Source: Dromaius novaehollandiae
Taxonomy: Eukaryota; Chordata; Aves; Casuariiformes; Dromaiidae
Direction: 5' to 3'
Length of the DNA: 64,000 nt
Assembly (NCBI RefSeq): GCF_036370855.1
Contig: NC_088103.1
Location: 34,451,904 to 34,515,903, forward strand
Numbering within the stretch: position 1 is the first letter of the stretch; every line of letters starts with the position of its first letter. Positions 1 to 14,655 of this stretch are shown one piece after another. Under the pieces are notes generated by a model. It saw only the letters and a list, made by a program, of their open reading frames with translations. It ran no database searches and was not told the DNA's origin. The translations under genes and the position numbers were made by a program.

Positions 1-3000
1 AAGTCCATTGGTTGCTTTTTGCTGTGTCAGTCCTTCCAAACTTCTGTTCTTGTGGTGTGTGTGGATGCATACTTGACCTGGCATATCACGAGATGAGTGC
101 CATGGTGTCGCACTGAAGGTCTACTGAATCCAATCCCCCTATCTTTGACAATGGCCAGCACCTCTAGATCTTGCTTGGAAAAAGTTTCTGTAAGTACAAG
201 TGTTATTTTCCTGTGTCTTTCATGTTTAGCTGCAACTTCTCTTTTCCAAGATACTTCTACCTGCATCAGATCAACTGCTGTAAGCAGGGATAAAAGATTG
301 GTAGATAAGATTGCTGACCATGGACTCAAACCTTGTACCACTAACTAAGATGAAAATCTCCTGTGATGCACCTGGCTACCAGTGTGACCCTTCGCAGAAA
401 ATTAATTCTCTTCTGGAGAAAAGAAAAATCCTTAATTGCTTTATCTTCCCTTAAGAGGATAAAGACCATTCCAGGGGAAAAGCCTTTAGACTCCAATAAT
501 CCTTTTCCCACATCAGTACCATGCCAAAAAGCACTGCATCACTTTTATGGAAAGAACGTAAGGCTTTAAAATCTTTAATGCAGAACATGCCCCTTTCTCT
601 GCAGTCCCAGAGTGGGGAGGACTGCAGCACCGCAGGGCTGTGTAGATAGCTACTTGAACCAAGGAGACTACTGACAATTTGATCAAAGTGTTTCCAAAGG
701 CAATTACATTTCTTCGTCCTCCTTCCGCAATGCTGTTTTTCTGGGTTTTGGTTTTTTTGCCCTCCCTCTTCAGTGTCCAGAAGCAGCATTACCCTCCCCA
801 AGCCTTTCATAGGCATCAGCAGACAACTTTGGTAGGGTCTCCAGATCTTGACTCTAATGCTGCTTAGGCAGGTGGAAGGAAATTGGCCTCATATTGAAGG
901 TCAGTGCAAGAAACAACTGAACAGAAAACTGAACTGATGGAGAATTTTACTGCAGAGCTGCAGGGACTGACAATTTCAACTCAACCTAATTAGTTCACTC
1001 AAGTATATAAATAATTTGGTCATAGGCCATACTTACTATTATGACTATTCATATTATAATTTCTAGTGCTTCAGTTCTAGATGTGAGACCTAAAAGACCA
1101 GTGCTCTATAAAAAACAAATAAGCTTCAAAGAGCCTACAGTTTAAATAACTACTAATGGTAAGGGAGAAAGCAGTCTATTTTGGTAGGCAAATGGATGAA
1201 AGCTGATGCAGGAGAAATTCAAACTGGAAGTAAGATACTGGTTTTCAAATGTGTGTAGTTCCCAACTGGACTGATTACCCAGAGTTGGGGTCATATTTTC
1301 AGTTGTTTGGAAAAGACCGTTTAGGCTCCGGGAGCTGAATTCAACAAGATGGTTAAATACTTACCAAATTCATATGCATACGTAGTTGTATCTTGTGTGC
1401 CAGAAACTAGGTATATGCTTGAGTAAGTCTGTTAATTCACATTCCTGAAGAGAGGTATGTGCCTAAGTTCCCTGCTCAACCTTTTTCTTCTCCATCTGCT
1501 AGTTACTGGGTTCTGTGCAGGGTTTGCTAGGTCAAAACCCGTGGTCTGTGGTTAATCAGTAATCAGTGGTTATGCAGGGATTGGGCTCTATGCTTAATGG
1601 TTCTTCTGGCCTGAGAAACAAAGAATATTTTAGTAGTGGATTTGGAGGAGAGTAAAGTCAGGTAGCTCAGGCTGGACGCCTGCTGTGTTCCTTGCTGAGA
1701 AGCCAGCTCTTTTTTCAGGTCAAGTACACACCACTGACACTGTCTCTAGCAAAGGGATTATGAATATGCAGTAGAAAAATGCACCATGGGGAAATACCTA
1801 AGTCTGATGTGTTTCTTACATCCCAAATTAGATTGATGGTATTTCATTCTGCTCTTGATAACACCTGTTCCTCTTTGAACAAAGGCACTTTCTATGGTAT
1901 GGTGAATTTCTTGTAGAAGTCTTCTGCTAATACCATTGCCAGATCTATCAAAGGGATGTTTTGGTTGAGGGTGAGCAGGGTCTATGGGGAGAGAGTGAAT
2001 ACTATTTTCTTTGTCAGTAGTTTGCAATGGGGGTTTCACACCCCTCAATCTGTATCTGCGGAATTTACTGCCATATAAGTCCCATCTGTTGAGTTGCCCT
2101 TTAGAGTCTAATATTCCAGTTAGTAGCATTTCTAGCCTGCTTGGTAGAAGAAAAAGCTCTTTAAAATATGAACTGAGTGTAATATTTTCCAGCAGAGGTT
2201 TTATATTTGACAGACAATCTAGAAAATTAATGTAAATTAATTACAAACATTTTTTAAAAAGGACTAGTTATGCCTCCTGGGATCACTTTTATGGCCAAGC
2301 ATTTAGAACTCAAATGGCCTGACTTTGGTTCAGCTAGATTCAAAGTGAATTCAACTGATATTTGGTCCGATGTAAAAGTTTTGCTGGCAATGACAGAAGC
2401 AAGAAAAAAAGCCTTAGCCCCGCTCTGCAAAAGGCATGCAGGTAAATGACCACCAGGGAGGTGGTGCTGCTTTGCTGATAGAAGAGCATGTGGCAGACTT
2501 TGCTGCATCTCTGTTGTTCTTGGCTGGCACAGGTCATCCTTCCTGCAGCATAAGCAGTGACTGAAGGTAAGCAGCGTGTCCAACCATGGGACAAACCTGG
2601 GGAGCAAGTTGTTCCTGTCCTTAGCTGAAGGGTGAAAACCAGCTCGCTAATGATAGGAGCTTCTCAGACTGCTCCAGGTAGGTATAAAGAGAACTTCAGT
2701 ATCACTACTGGAAAGTTTCATTATTGATCATTCTAGCATAAGTGTTTTCCAGTGCTTACTTGTGGTCACCACTTGTTCCTCGCGCCTCCCCATGTCCCAG
2801 ATGCTGATGGCTGCTGTCGCCTCCTCAGGGTGTTCCTTTTGGCGGCTATCTGACCAAGCTATTATTTTATGGTATATTTAGTTCTTTTTAATCTTTCCTT
2901 ACTGTCAGTCTCTCCAGTCCAGTCATCATGTTTTATTTTTCTTTACCACAGCCTCCGTATCCTGCTGTCATTCTAAAAACGCTTCTGTGTTATTAAATCT

Positions 3001-5449
3001 TTTCCAGTTATATGATGAGAATTAATTCATTTTGACACAGCCACGAAAATCTGATTCAGTTCCTTTTTTTGGTATCTCAGTCACAGTCCTTGATCACAAA
3101 TCAGCATGAATCAGAATTTCTCAGGTTATTATTTTCTCAGAAAGGCTGATTGCAACCCTGTCTCCATATTTAATATACTCTTTCTGACTCTGGTGGAGCC
3201 AAACAGTTGAGGCTGCTGCAATTTTGTTTTGAGACCTGTCGACTCTTCTGTCTTTTGATGTCACAAGTGAAAAGGGGGGTGACACAAAAGAATATCTCAG
3301 GCCAGTTTTAGTGTTGCACTTTCCCGTTATCAGGTAGCCGAGTCCACACTCTATAGCATGAAGGTGACTACAAAAACTCTCAAGATTTATTTTTCTGGAA
3401 ACTAAGAAATCTTGTCACAGGTGGGGAAGGAACACAGTTTATCAGCTCATGCCAGGATGTGAAAATTTAGTAATGATGGGTTTTCAAACTGGCTACACTG
3501 TGCTGAGATCATCTGCTGAAATGTGCTGTTTTGAAACACTTTCAAATAGGTTTTGAATCCTTTGGGGTTCCAACTCCTTAAATGAGTAGCTTAGCTGGAG
3601 TTACTAAAAGTGGACCAGAATGAAAAATATGTGGGAAATACTCTGCTTGGTACCCTTACAATTCATTTATTCTCTCCCATGGATGTTTGTGTCTCAGATG
3701 TTATATCTGGAGCATGTTGGCTGAAAGGGTCGGGAAGGAACCTGGAGTGATTTTAGTCTGTTGCTTCTGCGTTGAGCTGCTCTGCGGCCATTCAGTGTTT
3801 GAAGGTTAATTTTAGTGGTCAGAGAGGGGAGGCAGAGGATACGACATGAAGTTAGGATTCAGCTCCTGATTCAAGCCCAAATTTCTTGTCTTCCTGAGAC
3901 GAGTCATGTAAGTGCCTGCTTTCTGTGGGATAGTTCCTTGCTTGAAGGGGACTGCGGGCATCGTCTCCTCTGGGTTACTGGATCCATCATGTGCTAAAGT
4001 GGCCAAGCCAAGCTACCAAACCAGCCAGAGCGTCTTGGGTTTGTTTGATGTATGCAACTTTAGAGTGCAGGTGTTTGTGGCGGAGACTTGAGTTATCGTT
4101 TCATAATTTGATTTTATAGCATGTTAGGTATGTCAAAGGCTCTGCTGTGATGCTCCTATCCTGCTAGACACAGAAGTTATTAAAACTTAGGTAAGTGAAC
4201 TCAATTTCCCTTAAAATTTCCAAAGCAATTCTCAGCATTATTGATGAGGATAATTGGGATAAGAGGCTGGTACGCTGAGTGGAATGGGTAGCCTTTGCGG
4301 GGCTCATCTATTATTAATCATCCGTGTAATTTCCCTGAAGTGACAAGGCGCGATTGCTTTTTTTTAGACTCAATTACATCTTCATGCTATGAGCAGAGAC
4401 GAGAACCTCTAGCTCGCATTATTGTGAATTACCCATTTGGGAAAGGAGAACACAGTAGGTTGGAGATACTGCCTGGGAGCTCACTTCATGGCACAAAGAG
4501 ACAGTCAGATGCTGAATAAGCAAGACATTAATTCTTCCTTCCCCATTTTCCTCTCTTCATAAGAGACCTGTTTGTTTTTGCTGGTTTCGCCTGTGTAAAG
4601 GCTGCAGCGTGGAGCCAGTATGTGGTCACACTTCACCTTTGGCATGTTGAAAAGCAGCTTACAGTAGGGGCAAAAAGGCTTCTCTAATCATAATATCTGC
4701 TGAATTTGCTTGTAGCGTGAACAGGTTCTGAGAGGAGTTGCATGCAGAGGTATCAACAACACATTAAAATGCTGGAAAGCAAACTTCACAGATGAAACAA
4801 ATGTGATACTCTAATTTAATATATTACAATAGTTGTGCTTCAGGTGACTTACAATGAAGAATGAATCAGTATACTCCTCCTAAAAAACAAAGTGATAATA
4901 TAGCATAATAAACGTAACCCAATTAAACTAAAGGAAGCATAGATCACTTGCAATTCTGAAGCATTATAAAAATCATGATGATTCACCGTTGAGCTCAGTA
5001 AGCTCGTGAAAACATGTTATGATTTGTTTTTCAAAGTCAGTTTCTCTTGATCAAAGTCATTGCAATTAGATGGAGTGAGAAAGATCCAGAAGCTAGCGGG
5101 ATGGTGTTGCCTTTTGAAGATGTCTATGGCTGCCATTTTCATAGTGTGAAAAGTGATGCTTGGTGTTGGCAGAGAAGCTCCTGCAAATTAGAGTTGCAGC
5201 AATTGGAAATGTTGTGTTTTGCAATACACCCTTATTCCCCCAAACCTACCATGATGTTGAATTCTATCCACTTAAAACAGAGCCTATGTTTAGCAATAAT
5301 TTAAATCATTATCCTGCCTGTCAGCTTGGAGTTAAGGGGCTACGCAACTGCGATTCTCTGTTTAGAAACTGCCTGGAATAATAACTTTCAGATGTCTCAA
5401 ATATGCACCACTTATCTATAACATCTAAATACAAATGTCTCCCCACTGA

Positions 5450-6020
5450 GTGAGCCCGACACTGTTTACCTATCGCGTCCAAGCCATTCCAGCGGGTTTG
5501 CTTGGCGCATAGCGGAAGGCCCTGAATCCGCGGCTCCAGCAGCGCTGTCAGTGTCATGTTTTTCAGCTCCTCCTCACCTTTAGATAATTGTGAAGAAAGA
5601 AGCGATCTAAGCCCGGAGGTGACAAGCGAAGGATGGCTGTAGGCCTGCGGCCCCCCTGCCGCCCCCCGTGCAGGGTAAAAGTGCACCGCAAGCCAGCGAC
5701 GCGCTGATGATGCTCTCGCCACTGGATCCCAGCCAGCCCGCTGTGAGACGAGCCAAACGCTGAAGACCACGTGCCCCGAGTGTGCCAGGACCGGGCAGAG
5801 TTGAGGCGCTGTCGCCGGCCGTGGGACCCCGGGCGCTTTCTGCGAACGCAGAGCTCGGTCGGACCTGTCAAGTCTCATTGAACGTGAGGCTCCATGGTTG
5901 GCTTGCGCCATATGTTGCCCTGCAGCTACAGCTCATCGAGCGCACGCCGTGTGGCAGCACGGCTTCGCCGCTGCGCCGGACGTGTGCCCTCAAGTGACGG
6001 CGGCTCTTCCCGAGCTTCCT
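5450..6020. promoter_or_regulatory. Intronic CpG island
   Basis: By eye I count about 50 CpG dinucleotides in roughly 570 bp of about 60% GC, close to the number expected without CpG depletion. The flanking intron is AT-rich with few CpGs. Undepleted CpG in a vertebrate genome usually marks an unmethylated promoter or enhancer. No TATA box or convincing first exon could be assigned. Open frames cross it on both strands, for example 5321-5911 minus, but none resembles a known protein. It could be an alternative NEURL1 promoter, the start of a noncoding RNA, or an orphan CpG island. Confidence 0.6.
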
Positions 6021-7163
6021 CTCACAAGCCTCAGTGCATCCTCCAACCCTCCTGTCCGTGCAAACCATCTCCTTCCCGGCTTTCGCCTCTCCCACTAGGA
6101 TTGACAGGCATCATGCTGAGCGCAAGGAGGTGCCGTGAGCTACCTGGACCCTCCACTCTCCATGACATTTCAGAGCCAGGTCTATGAATTTCTGTTTCAG
6201 ATCTGTGAATGATCAGAGCAGGGAGAGCTAGAAAACTCCTCCAGCGCTCTCCTCGCTTTGCCTGACCAGGCACATCCTGGGGGAGCTCCTGTGACTTTCA
6301 GGGGCTCTCCCCAAAACATTGAGTGTCTCATTCTGCCTTGCGCCACCTGGCAGGAGGGGAGCTGCTTCCCCAAAGCTAGCATCCAGCAGCCAAGGCCTCT
6401 GCCCTGATCCTCCGCAGCCCTGTGGGAAATGCTCCGCAGCCACCTGATTTCTTAACCCATCCCAGAGAGCTTGCGTGGTGCCTTGGCTTTGTCTCCTCTG
6501 GGTGCATTGAACGTCCTTAGCTGGTTTGCACTGCCCTGATTTAGCCAACGAGGGTGAAACAAGAGGAAACAATAAGTATTTAATGCATCTTTGCATCATC
6601 TTTGGTCCCTAGGTGAAGTCTGAGTCATGGCTTACATGCAGAGAGCCAAAGGATACCAGGTCTATGCAGATGTTATTGGCAATTGTTCCTGGCATGGCTC
6701 AGCCACATAAAGGCAGATATCCCTTCGCTCATAGTTAGCTTATGCATCACCTGTTGTCCAGGCCCCTGCAGTGTTGCTGATACCTTCATATTCTGCAATA
6801 GCAGGTTGTCTGAAATGTATACATTCTGGGCATTTAAAACTGCTATTATTGTATTATTTTTTATAGAAAGCATAAAAGTTCGACTGTTAGCAGGAGCCAG
6901 AATTGGTACCGAATAGCTTTACCTGGCCATGGCTATGGAAGCAAGTTTTCTCCACCATCCAGTTTTGACAGCAAGTCCAATTTCCCAGTTATCTTGCATC
7001 GCCTCTGTGCAGCCATCCAGGAGCTCTGTGCTGCCATAAAGGAGCATTGCTGATCTTCTGCCTCCTGAGACCAAGTTTAGCCCAGTACAATATTTTTCAG
7101 TACATCTAAAATTAGTTAAGTGTGAATAGCATTGGCTGAGCTCAGAAGAAGGTTTCTCCTTCC

Positions 7164-7182
7164 TTTTTTTTTTTTTTTTTTT
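7164..7182 (+). repeat. Poly-T tract (T19)
   Basis: An uninterrupted run of 19 T within the intron. It is not flanked by any recognisable retroelement body, so it is annotated only as a homopolymer whose length may be uncertain in the assembly. Confidence 0.9.
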
Positions 7183-10100
7183 AAGGTAGGCTTCTGTGTA
7201 GGGACATGGCTCAGAGAAAGGTCCCTAATCGTTCGCTGTCAGCCTGCTCAGGAAACTGGACCAGTAAGGCTTATCACCTGATGGCTTTCTTCATGTAGCA
7301 TGTCTGCCTCCATATATATGAATATACAGTCCAGTTTACTTGCTTGAAATGCCCAAATTGTGTTTCTCTTCATGAAATATTCATCTGTTCAGACATAATA
7401 AGACTGGTTTTTCTGGCGACAGCATTTCTGGACTGAAGCGCGCACAGACGTGTTGCTTGGACGCCCTCTTGCTTGTTTGAGCTGGCTTTCCCACCACCAC
7501 TGCCTTCAGTGCTGCAGTCCAACATGGTTGTATTCCAGCAGAAAGCTTGCTTGGGGAGCCACGTGGCTCTGCCACGCTGAACAAATAATTTGCTCTGTTT
7601 TCTCTCCTCTTATCCCCCCATTTTTTCATGGTCACTGGGCTCCATCTTTATGGACCTGTCCCCACTCTGCCCAAGAGATGGGAATGGAGAGCAGCAGACA
7701 CGGACCCAAAGGCCTTGCCACCAGTCCTAGCTGTGCATAGCAGAGTCTCTTAAACCATTTACTTTTTCAGTGTCTTGTCACCATCTCTTGGCTGACTTTT
7801 CCACCATTGCCTATGCCAGAGGGCCTGGAGCAAATATGCATTAGCACAGTAGGAAAATTTCCTATATCTAACCTGTTTTGGTATGCCATTTGTCCCCTTG
7901 CTGTGCATCTCTGCTGCTTCTGTGTGTCATAGTTAAAAGCTACATATATCACTTACACAGAATGTGTACTGGGTGTTTTCTGATAATGGTTGGCAACTTG
8001 GGTGTGAAAGCAGGAAAATAATTTGCAGGTACTTGAGTTGCCTTCATGCTGTTTGTTTTTTTAAATTTGTTCTGGGTATTTGCTGCCTGGATAGAGAGGA
8101 GGCTGTGATCCAGAATGCTGGCATCTCAAATATCTTCAGCAAGAGATGGACAGTGTTGCTCCCTGAGCTGTGACCACGAGGTGACATGATAGATGGTGTT
8201 AGGTTGCACAAGAAGCACTGCTGGCCAAAAAGGTGGCATGGAGAGTAAGCAGTCAGTGTGAACCTTTGTGATCAGGTACATCCAGTCCCCATCGAGAGTG
8301 GTGGCTAATTTCATTTATTGATGCTGGGAATTGTTTGCTGTGACAAACTGAAGGTACAAAGCTGAACTGAATTGCAGCTCCTCCAAAACCCCCAACGCTC
8401 GCAGATCTGGTGTTTTGATTACCTGAGCCCATTTTAAATGCTAGCTGAAGCGTCAAGCTCTCACATTTCCATTTAGCTATTCAAAGCAAACAATTTTAAT
8501 AGCTACCCAGCTATTCATCAGGATTAGGCATTGATGGACTAGTTTGGATAACACGCAAGCTAAGTGCAGCTCTGTCCCTCCCGAGCTTAACTTGGAACAT
8601 CCAGAGGCGTCAAAAAACATTTCATCCAGTAACTCAAGCGCTTTCATCAGCCCCGTGCTCTTTGTGACATTGGCCATGCCCAGCACTGGGAGAGAGGCTG
8701 GGGGAGGGTTGGCTCTCATGTTATTCCTGGCCCTTATGGAAATGGGGAGAAGCAGAAATCTCAGCAGGAAGCCTGCAGTTTTGGAGCGCCTGCCCCCGAC
8801 TTGACGCCAATGGAGATGAGATAAGCGTCGGCATACTTGGGCACTTACCAGATGACCCCCCCATGGCAGCAGCGGTCCTGCCCGTTGCTCACGGTGTCCC
8901 CTCGTATCCAGGCTTTGCAAGGCAAAGCACACAGTGACCTCTCAAAAGCACCTTTGGGATCTGAATGGAGCTGGGGAAGTTAATTCTGTATTTATTGTCT
9001 AAGTGTAGATAACTGATGTACTGCACTGCCAAGTATTGGGGGAAAACTTCTTTAAATATTTCTTGGAATGGTTCGTGCTGAACTGAAAACCCCTGGCCAG
9101 CTCTGAGCCAAGTCTCGCGTTGGTCCTGAAGACGTGAGTTTGCCAGTGGCTTCAAGACTTGCTAGTGCACATGGATTTCTGCTCTTATCCACATATCTTC
9201 ACACAGACATCTAACAGTTCTGTTTACTTAAACCACCCAGTTTTCAGTGGGAAAATGCTAGGAATTTGTTTATGTTCTTTAAAAAGAGAGAATTAATAGA
9301 AGAATAGATTACAATTGCTGTCATGCTCTTGCTGTTGACTGGCTTTTTTCTATCCAGACCAATTTCTTTGGAAACTCCTGTTATACAGAAACTGCAGGAT
9401 TCCTAAGGAGGGCTCAGGCACCCCAGCGGATGTGGAGGTTTGGCTCATGGCAGAGGAGCGAGGTGGGGACCTGTCAGGGGTGAAGCTGGCTGCCTTCAGT
9501 TTAATCGCTGTGATCTGGAAGTGGGAGCTTGAAATCCCATAAGAATCTGGTTTCTTTAAGTACTTTGACCCTTTGGATTGGCTGTGGAGGCTCCTGGGAC
9601 AGCAAAATTTATATAAGGCATTTTGCAGTGTCATCTTTTTTTCAATTTTAGGAAATGTTGAGGTTGGACTGGGTTCAGCAGGGTGAGCGGGACAGTTCTC
9701 TTGCGTTTCATAAGTGCTGCTGTTTGCTTCAGAGAAGTGCCAGTTGCTCTGCAAGGGGAGGCAGGATCGTCTCTGTTTTCTGTCTAGCAGGACAGCGACC
9801 GTTTTATTCACAGAACAGCCCGAATAAAGATAAACTGCTGAATCTTGTCAAAATCTCGATGGTGGGACAAAGCCCTCTCGCTGACAAAATAATCGTGGTT
9901 TGTTAGAAGCTCTGTGTAAATATTTACATGTCTGGATACCAAAGCAAAACAAACCAAAAAAACCCCAAAACAAACATTGCACGGGGACCAGAAATCTTCC
10001 AGACTTTCAACAGTTTCATGAAAAGTGAGGGGAAAGTAATTCATTAAAGCGTTCACACTTTTTTCGGGTGTCTAGACAGTGCTGTTCTGGCATAACACAG

Positions 10101-13100
10101 TGCGTCTAGCTGAGAAAGGAGTTCAGCTAGGACGCGGACCGTGTGCGAATGGCAGGGAGAGAGCGCTGAGCGGTTTAGGTGAGCGGTGACAGCAGGCAGC
10201 GAAGCCATCTGCCCACCTGGGCGCTACCTCTAGGAAGAGGTGCTACGGCTAAAAGTGGCTGTTGGCCACCCCCTTCCCTATGCCGTCCACAGCCCCGCGC
10301 CAGGAGAGCGAGGAGGAGCCCAGCTGAGACCTCTCGGCAGCCCTCAGCGCATCCAGTAAATGCAGAGCGTGCGGGGGAATGGACCTCATCTGTACCCTCC
10401 TAAAAAATGGGGTTGCACATGTTGGAAGTGCTGCAAAGGAAGGAGTTTAGCTCTCACAGGTTAAATATTTACCATCCTTTAGGGATCTTAAAAAAGGAGA
10501 AGATTGAACTTGCTGTTGTTCCCGTTGTCATGGGATTGTTCTTCTGGCCCTCTGCGTCGCAGCATTGCACAACAGGCACAAGATGCAACGTTGGTGTAGG
10601 GGAAATGTGGCAATTCACTTGAAAAACAGAATGCCTCTTGTTTCTTCTAGTCATTTCAGTTAAATTACAGAATGCAGAGCTACTTTGCAGGTATATTTTG
10701 TATTGCCTTATTACCACTACAGTTATTCTCAGTTTACCCCTCCACATCAGGTCTCCAGCCCAGGAGGGGTTATACTGACTGGTTTATGGAGCAGAGCTGA
10801 GCTTAAAGATAAATTTCGGTTTATACCCTATCCACTAACAAATAGTCTTGGCGAATACAAAAGAGCTTTGTTTGTCCTTGTTACCAGAACCGTTTCCCTA
10901 AACATGCTTTGTTAAGGTGTGGGACAGGCGTGTTTCAGAAAGCGATGCACCAAGTACACTGAAATGTCTCTAGATTTTTCTGCATGGGGTGAAGTAGGAT
11001 CATGGCAAGTGAAATGCCTACAAAAAACCTGTCCCCTCTTGTTGTGACTTAAGCCTGAAAACAGCTTATAGCATTGTACAAAGCAAAACGAAAGATAGAG
11101 CTCCTTCCCACTGGTCTTGGTAGCAAATGAGTAGACAGAAAATGTCATGGGGGACACGAGATGGTTGTATTACAGAGCAGTTTTGTGGGTTTTTTGGTGA
11201 GCAAGAATCTCTTTTTCACTAAGGCAAGGCTACGAACAGCTGGAATGGCTGGAAGAGTATTTTTCTTTCTAAAAACGGCAAAAATCTATGTGGTTCCTGG
11301 CTCATTCACGAAAGAGCTGTGTCTTTGTCTTGCTTTCAGTCGACGGCTGTATTTGTCAGCAAGCTGTTAACAGGAGGCAATGGTGGAAAGACAGTGCTTG
11401 TGATTAAGAAGGCACCTTGGAGACCAGGCAGGCAGAGCTGGGTCTGTGCTAAAATACTCCAGTCTCCCACCCAGATGGCCCTTACAGCAGGAGCAAGCTC
11501 CAAAGATAAACATCTGCTTACAGAGAATGTCCTTTCCTCACCCTGCTCCCTTGTGGGGTCTTTGGGCTTGAGACTAAACTGTTTCAGTTGAACATGTGCA
11601 ATGTTGGGAGTAAAAATCAGAGCAATGAGTGATGTGCTTGCATTTTAGGCATCCTTGAGTTTTGTATGTTGTAGCTAGCGTGTTTAGTTTTCACAGGGGC
11701 AGAGGATACAGCTGTATCTGTCTGCCTATCTGTCCAGCTGTGTCCGTCTAGCAGCACGAAGTACGTCACCTATTGAAAAGTGAGGTACCAGGAGAACACA
11801 CAAGTATCACAGAGCGGTGGAGGGCCTGGGCAGAGCTGCATGTTGGGAAGCACTTTGGCAGCATTGTGCTGTAGGTTGGTAGATGCCCTCAGTGAGGAAG
11901 CACTTAAGGCTATGCCAAGTCTCTCCTGTTAGTCTGTCGGCATCATCTTAACTGAGCTGAAATGTATTTAAGCCAGTGCTTTGGCCAACCTGTGCCTTGC
12001 GTTTCTCTTGGGAGAGCTGGGAGATAGCTCTGTGTGTGCCTGCTAAAAGCATAGACTCAGATCTGAACGTTTGAGTCATCAGAAAAATGACATTAAGTCT
12101 TCAATGATTTTGTGTAGATGCTGGATGAAGAAGACAAATTTGAGCATTGCAGAAATGTCAAAGCAGGGAACCTGCTGGGGAAGCAGAGCTGATCTTAGGG
12201 TTTCTTCCCAAAGAAAGAAGGAGGAGCACTTCCAAATAGTCCCTTGCAGCCTCAGGAAGGCTCACAGTTACGTTAAAAACACTTCATGCTCAGCCACACA
12301 GAAGGCTGCTGAAAGGTGTAGTAGTAACAGCAAGAACAGTGTGGATTATAAACCACTATTATGGGATACTACACTCTACAGGAGATTTATTTAAAATCTC
12401 TAAGGCTGGCTTGTCGTAGGCAAGAAGAGGATAGGTACCAGAGAGAGGGGAACCTTGACAGCGGAGCAGAGGTAGAAACCCCAGCAAAAAGGGTCAGTAC
12501 AGAAAACGCTCGTTTTGCTCAGTTTGGAGGATGCATACATTACTTTAGAACGCACTCATGGGACAAGCAGCCCAGTGTTTCTAAACTGAGGTCATGTTGT
12601 CTAACATGTTTTTGGCTGTTAACATTTTCTAACCTATTGTGTAAATAGATTCTATTTTAACATTTTAGTGAATGGCTTCCTGGGAAAAGCCCTATTCCTC
12701 CACCGCTCCTCCTGAATCCCATTGTCCCATAATGGTGCTAGGGTCTTATTTTTCCTTCCTGTTTTGCATGAATATGTAGTACTTTGACAATTGCACTTTG
12801 TAGTCTTAAAATGCGAATGAGTCCCAAAGCTCGAAGGACTCTTTCAGTTTTTGAGATTGACCTTCGATTTCCAGTGACAGCCAGGATGGATTTCTGCAAT
12901 TTTTCATGCTGCCCAAGGCCTGTTGTTGACTAATAGGACTGGATATTCAGTAGGAATAGTAGGAAACTCTCAGTGATGAGATTTATTCATGCCATCTATG
13001 CATGGTTTCAAAACTGTAGGGCTAAATTCATGGTTGGGGTGAGTGTAGCAGTGTTAAAAGAGGAGCGAACTTAGACTGTTGCTCCTGGAAGCACAGAGCA

Positions 13101-14072
13101 GCTCTTTCCTTCAAATCCCCCAGATCTGTTTGATCAACAGAAAGCAGTCTGTCCCGCTTCAAATATTGCAGTAATTGCATGCAAAATCACATGATTTTGT
13201 GTTGAAAAACACCAACAGGCAGATTGCATTTGCCTTTTGTTTATCTTTCTTAAGAGAGCAGAGCAGATTCTGCCTGGTTTTACTGGAATAGTCCCATACT
13301 GACTGGAAATCACTAACTATACAAGAAAATTATTGCAGGACGTAGCTCCCTGTATCTGAGGAGGGTTCTTGCAGAGCCGCTGGGCTGACCGGGCTGGGGG
13401 CACAGCAGCAGGAGACAACTCGCAGGAGCAGGGGGTGTCTCACAAAGCTATTTTGCATTCTGGCTATGTCTTTATTGCCGGCGAGTCTGTGACACAGTAC
13501 AGCTAAGGATGTCTGTCCCAATCCCAGAGGACCTTTGGGCGCAGAGGAACGTCCCTTTTGTTGTCCTCACTGCTTGTCATTTGTGACTGGGAAGGGAGAA
13601 GCGACCCGGTGTTACTTGGGTTGCCGACAGCATCCTCGCCAGCCAAGGTGGGGGCTTTCCAGGGGTTTATTTTTGGTGCAACTGTGTATCAACTTCATCC
13701 TTCCCAATGGAGCACGTGGGGGATGCAGGGGAGAGAAGCAGGAGATTTGCAATTTGTCGGAGGTCTCTGAGGCCCTTTCCAGTTATAGATAAATGGGAGA
13801 AACCCTCATGCAGAAACCCTCTGCCTGTCCACAGAGCTGTGGTGATATAGTAGGACCTGGTTACACTGGGGCTCATATTTTAAAATTCTTCATTCCATTC
13901 TTTAGCTGTCTGCAAATATAACCTCACATGATTAAAACAAAAATGATAATAAAAATTGATTCATTCCTCCCTCTCCTCCAAGTCTGGGGCAGGCCGAATG
14001 AATGAGAAATTTTTCTCCCGTTTGCTAGTTAACCTCTTCAGTTGACCAGTCCTGGTTGGAATTGCGATAGGA

Positions 14073-14088
14073 TTTTTTTTTTTTTTTT
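14073..14088 (+). repeat. Poly-T tract (T16)
   Basis: An uninterrupted run of 16 T in the intron. I see no adjoining element body or target-site duplication. Confidence 0.9.
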
Positions 14089-14655
14089 GGTCATTGAAGT
14101 GAAGCAGTATGTGAAAACTGTTTGCATTTCCCTTAGGTTTTATAAAAGGCTTTTGCTGTTATTTATGAAACGCACCTTGTGGACCAAGTCTGATCTGGCA
14201 ACGTTGCTTTTAATCAAAGATTGCTTTGAATCAGCCACTCAGCATCATTTATCCTCAAGGGCACTGTGCTGGATTTTGTAGAAGTTTAAAATCATGTCTG
14301 TATCAATTTAAATATCCTCAACATTCGTTGCGGGCTCTAACATGGGCCGTCCCTCGTACAGCAGCAGACGGGGCATGTGGGATGCTCCGGCTGCTGGCTC
14401 TGGCGCTGCTGGGACTGCTCTGTATTTGCGGGACTGCAGGTCCAGTGCGCTGTACATCGCTAATTTAGGCATGGAGAGACCAGCTGGGTCTTTGCGTAGC
14501 GCTTGGTGAAGCAGCCTTGGCCAGGGTCCCCCAGCCGTTGCTGTTGTCCTCCTGGCCTAGTAGGTGCCCGGGAGCATCCGAGCCCCGGCAGCACCCGAGC
14601 CCGGGGAGCCGCTGGGGGAGCATCTCGCCAGGCAGTGCTGCGAGCTGGGTTTGCC

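Noticed and set aside
8477..8932. 151-codon minus-strand frame
   Set aside because: No recognisable domain, no splice or promoter context, and length compatible with chance in 64 kb.
9350..9811. 153-codon minus-strand frame
   Set aside because: No family resemblance and no supporting signals. Treated as chance.
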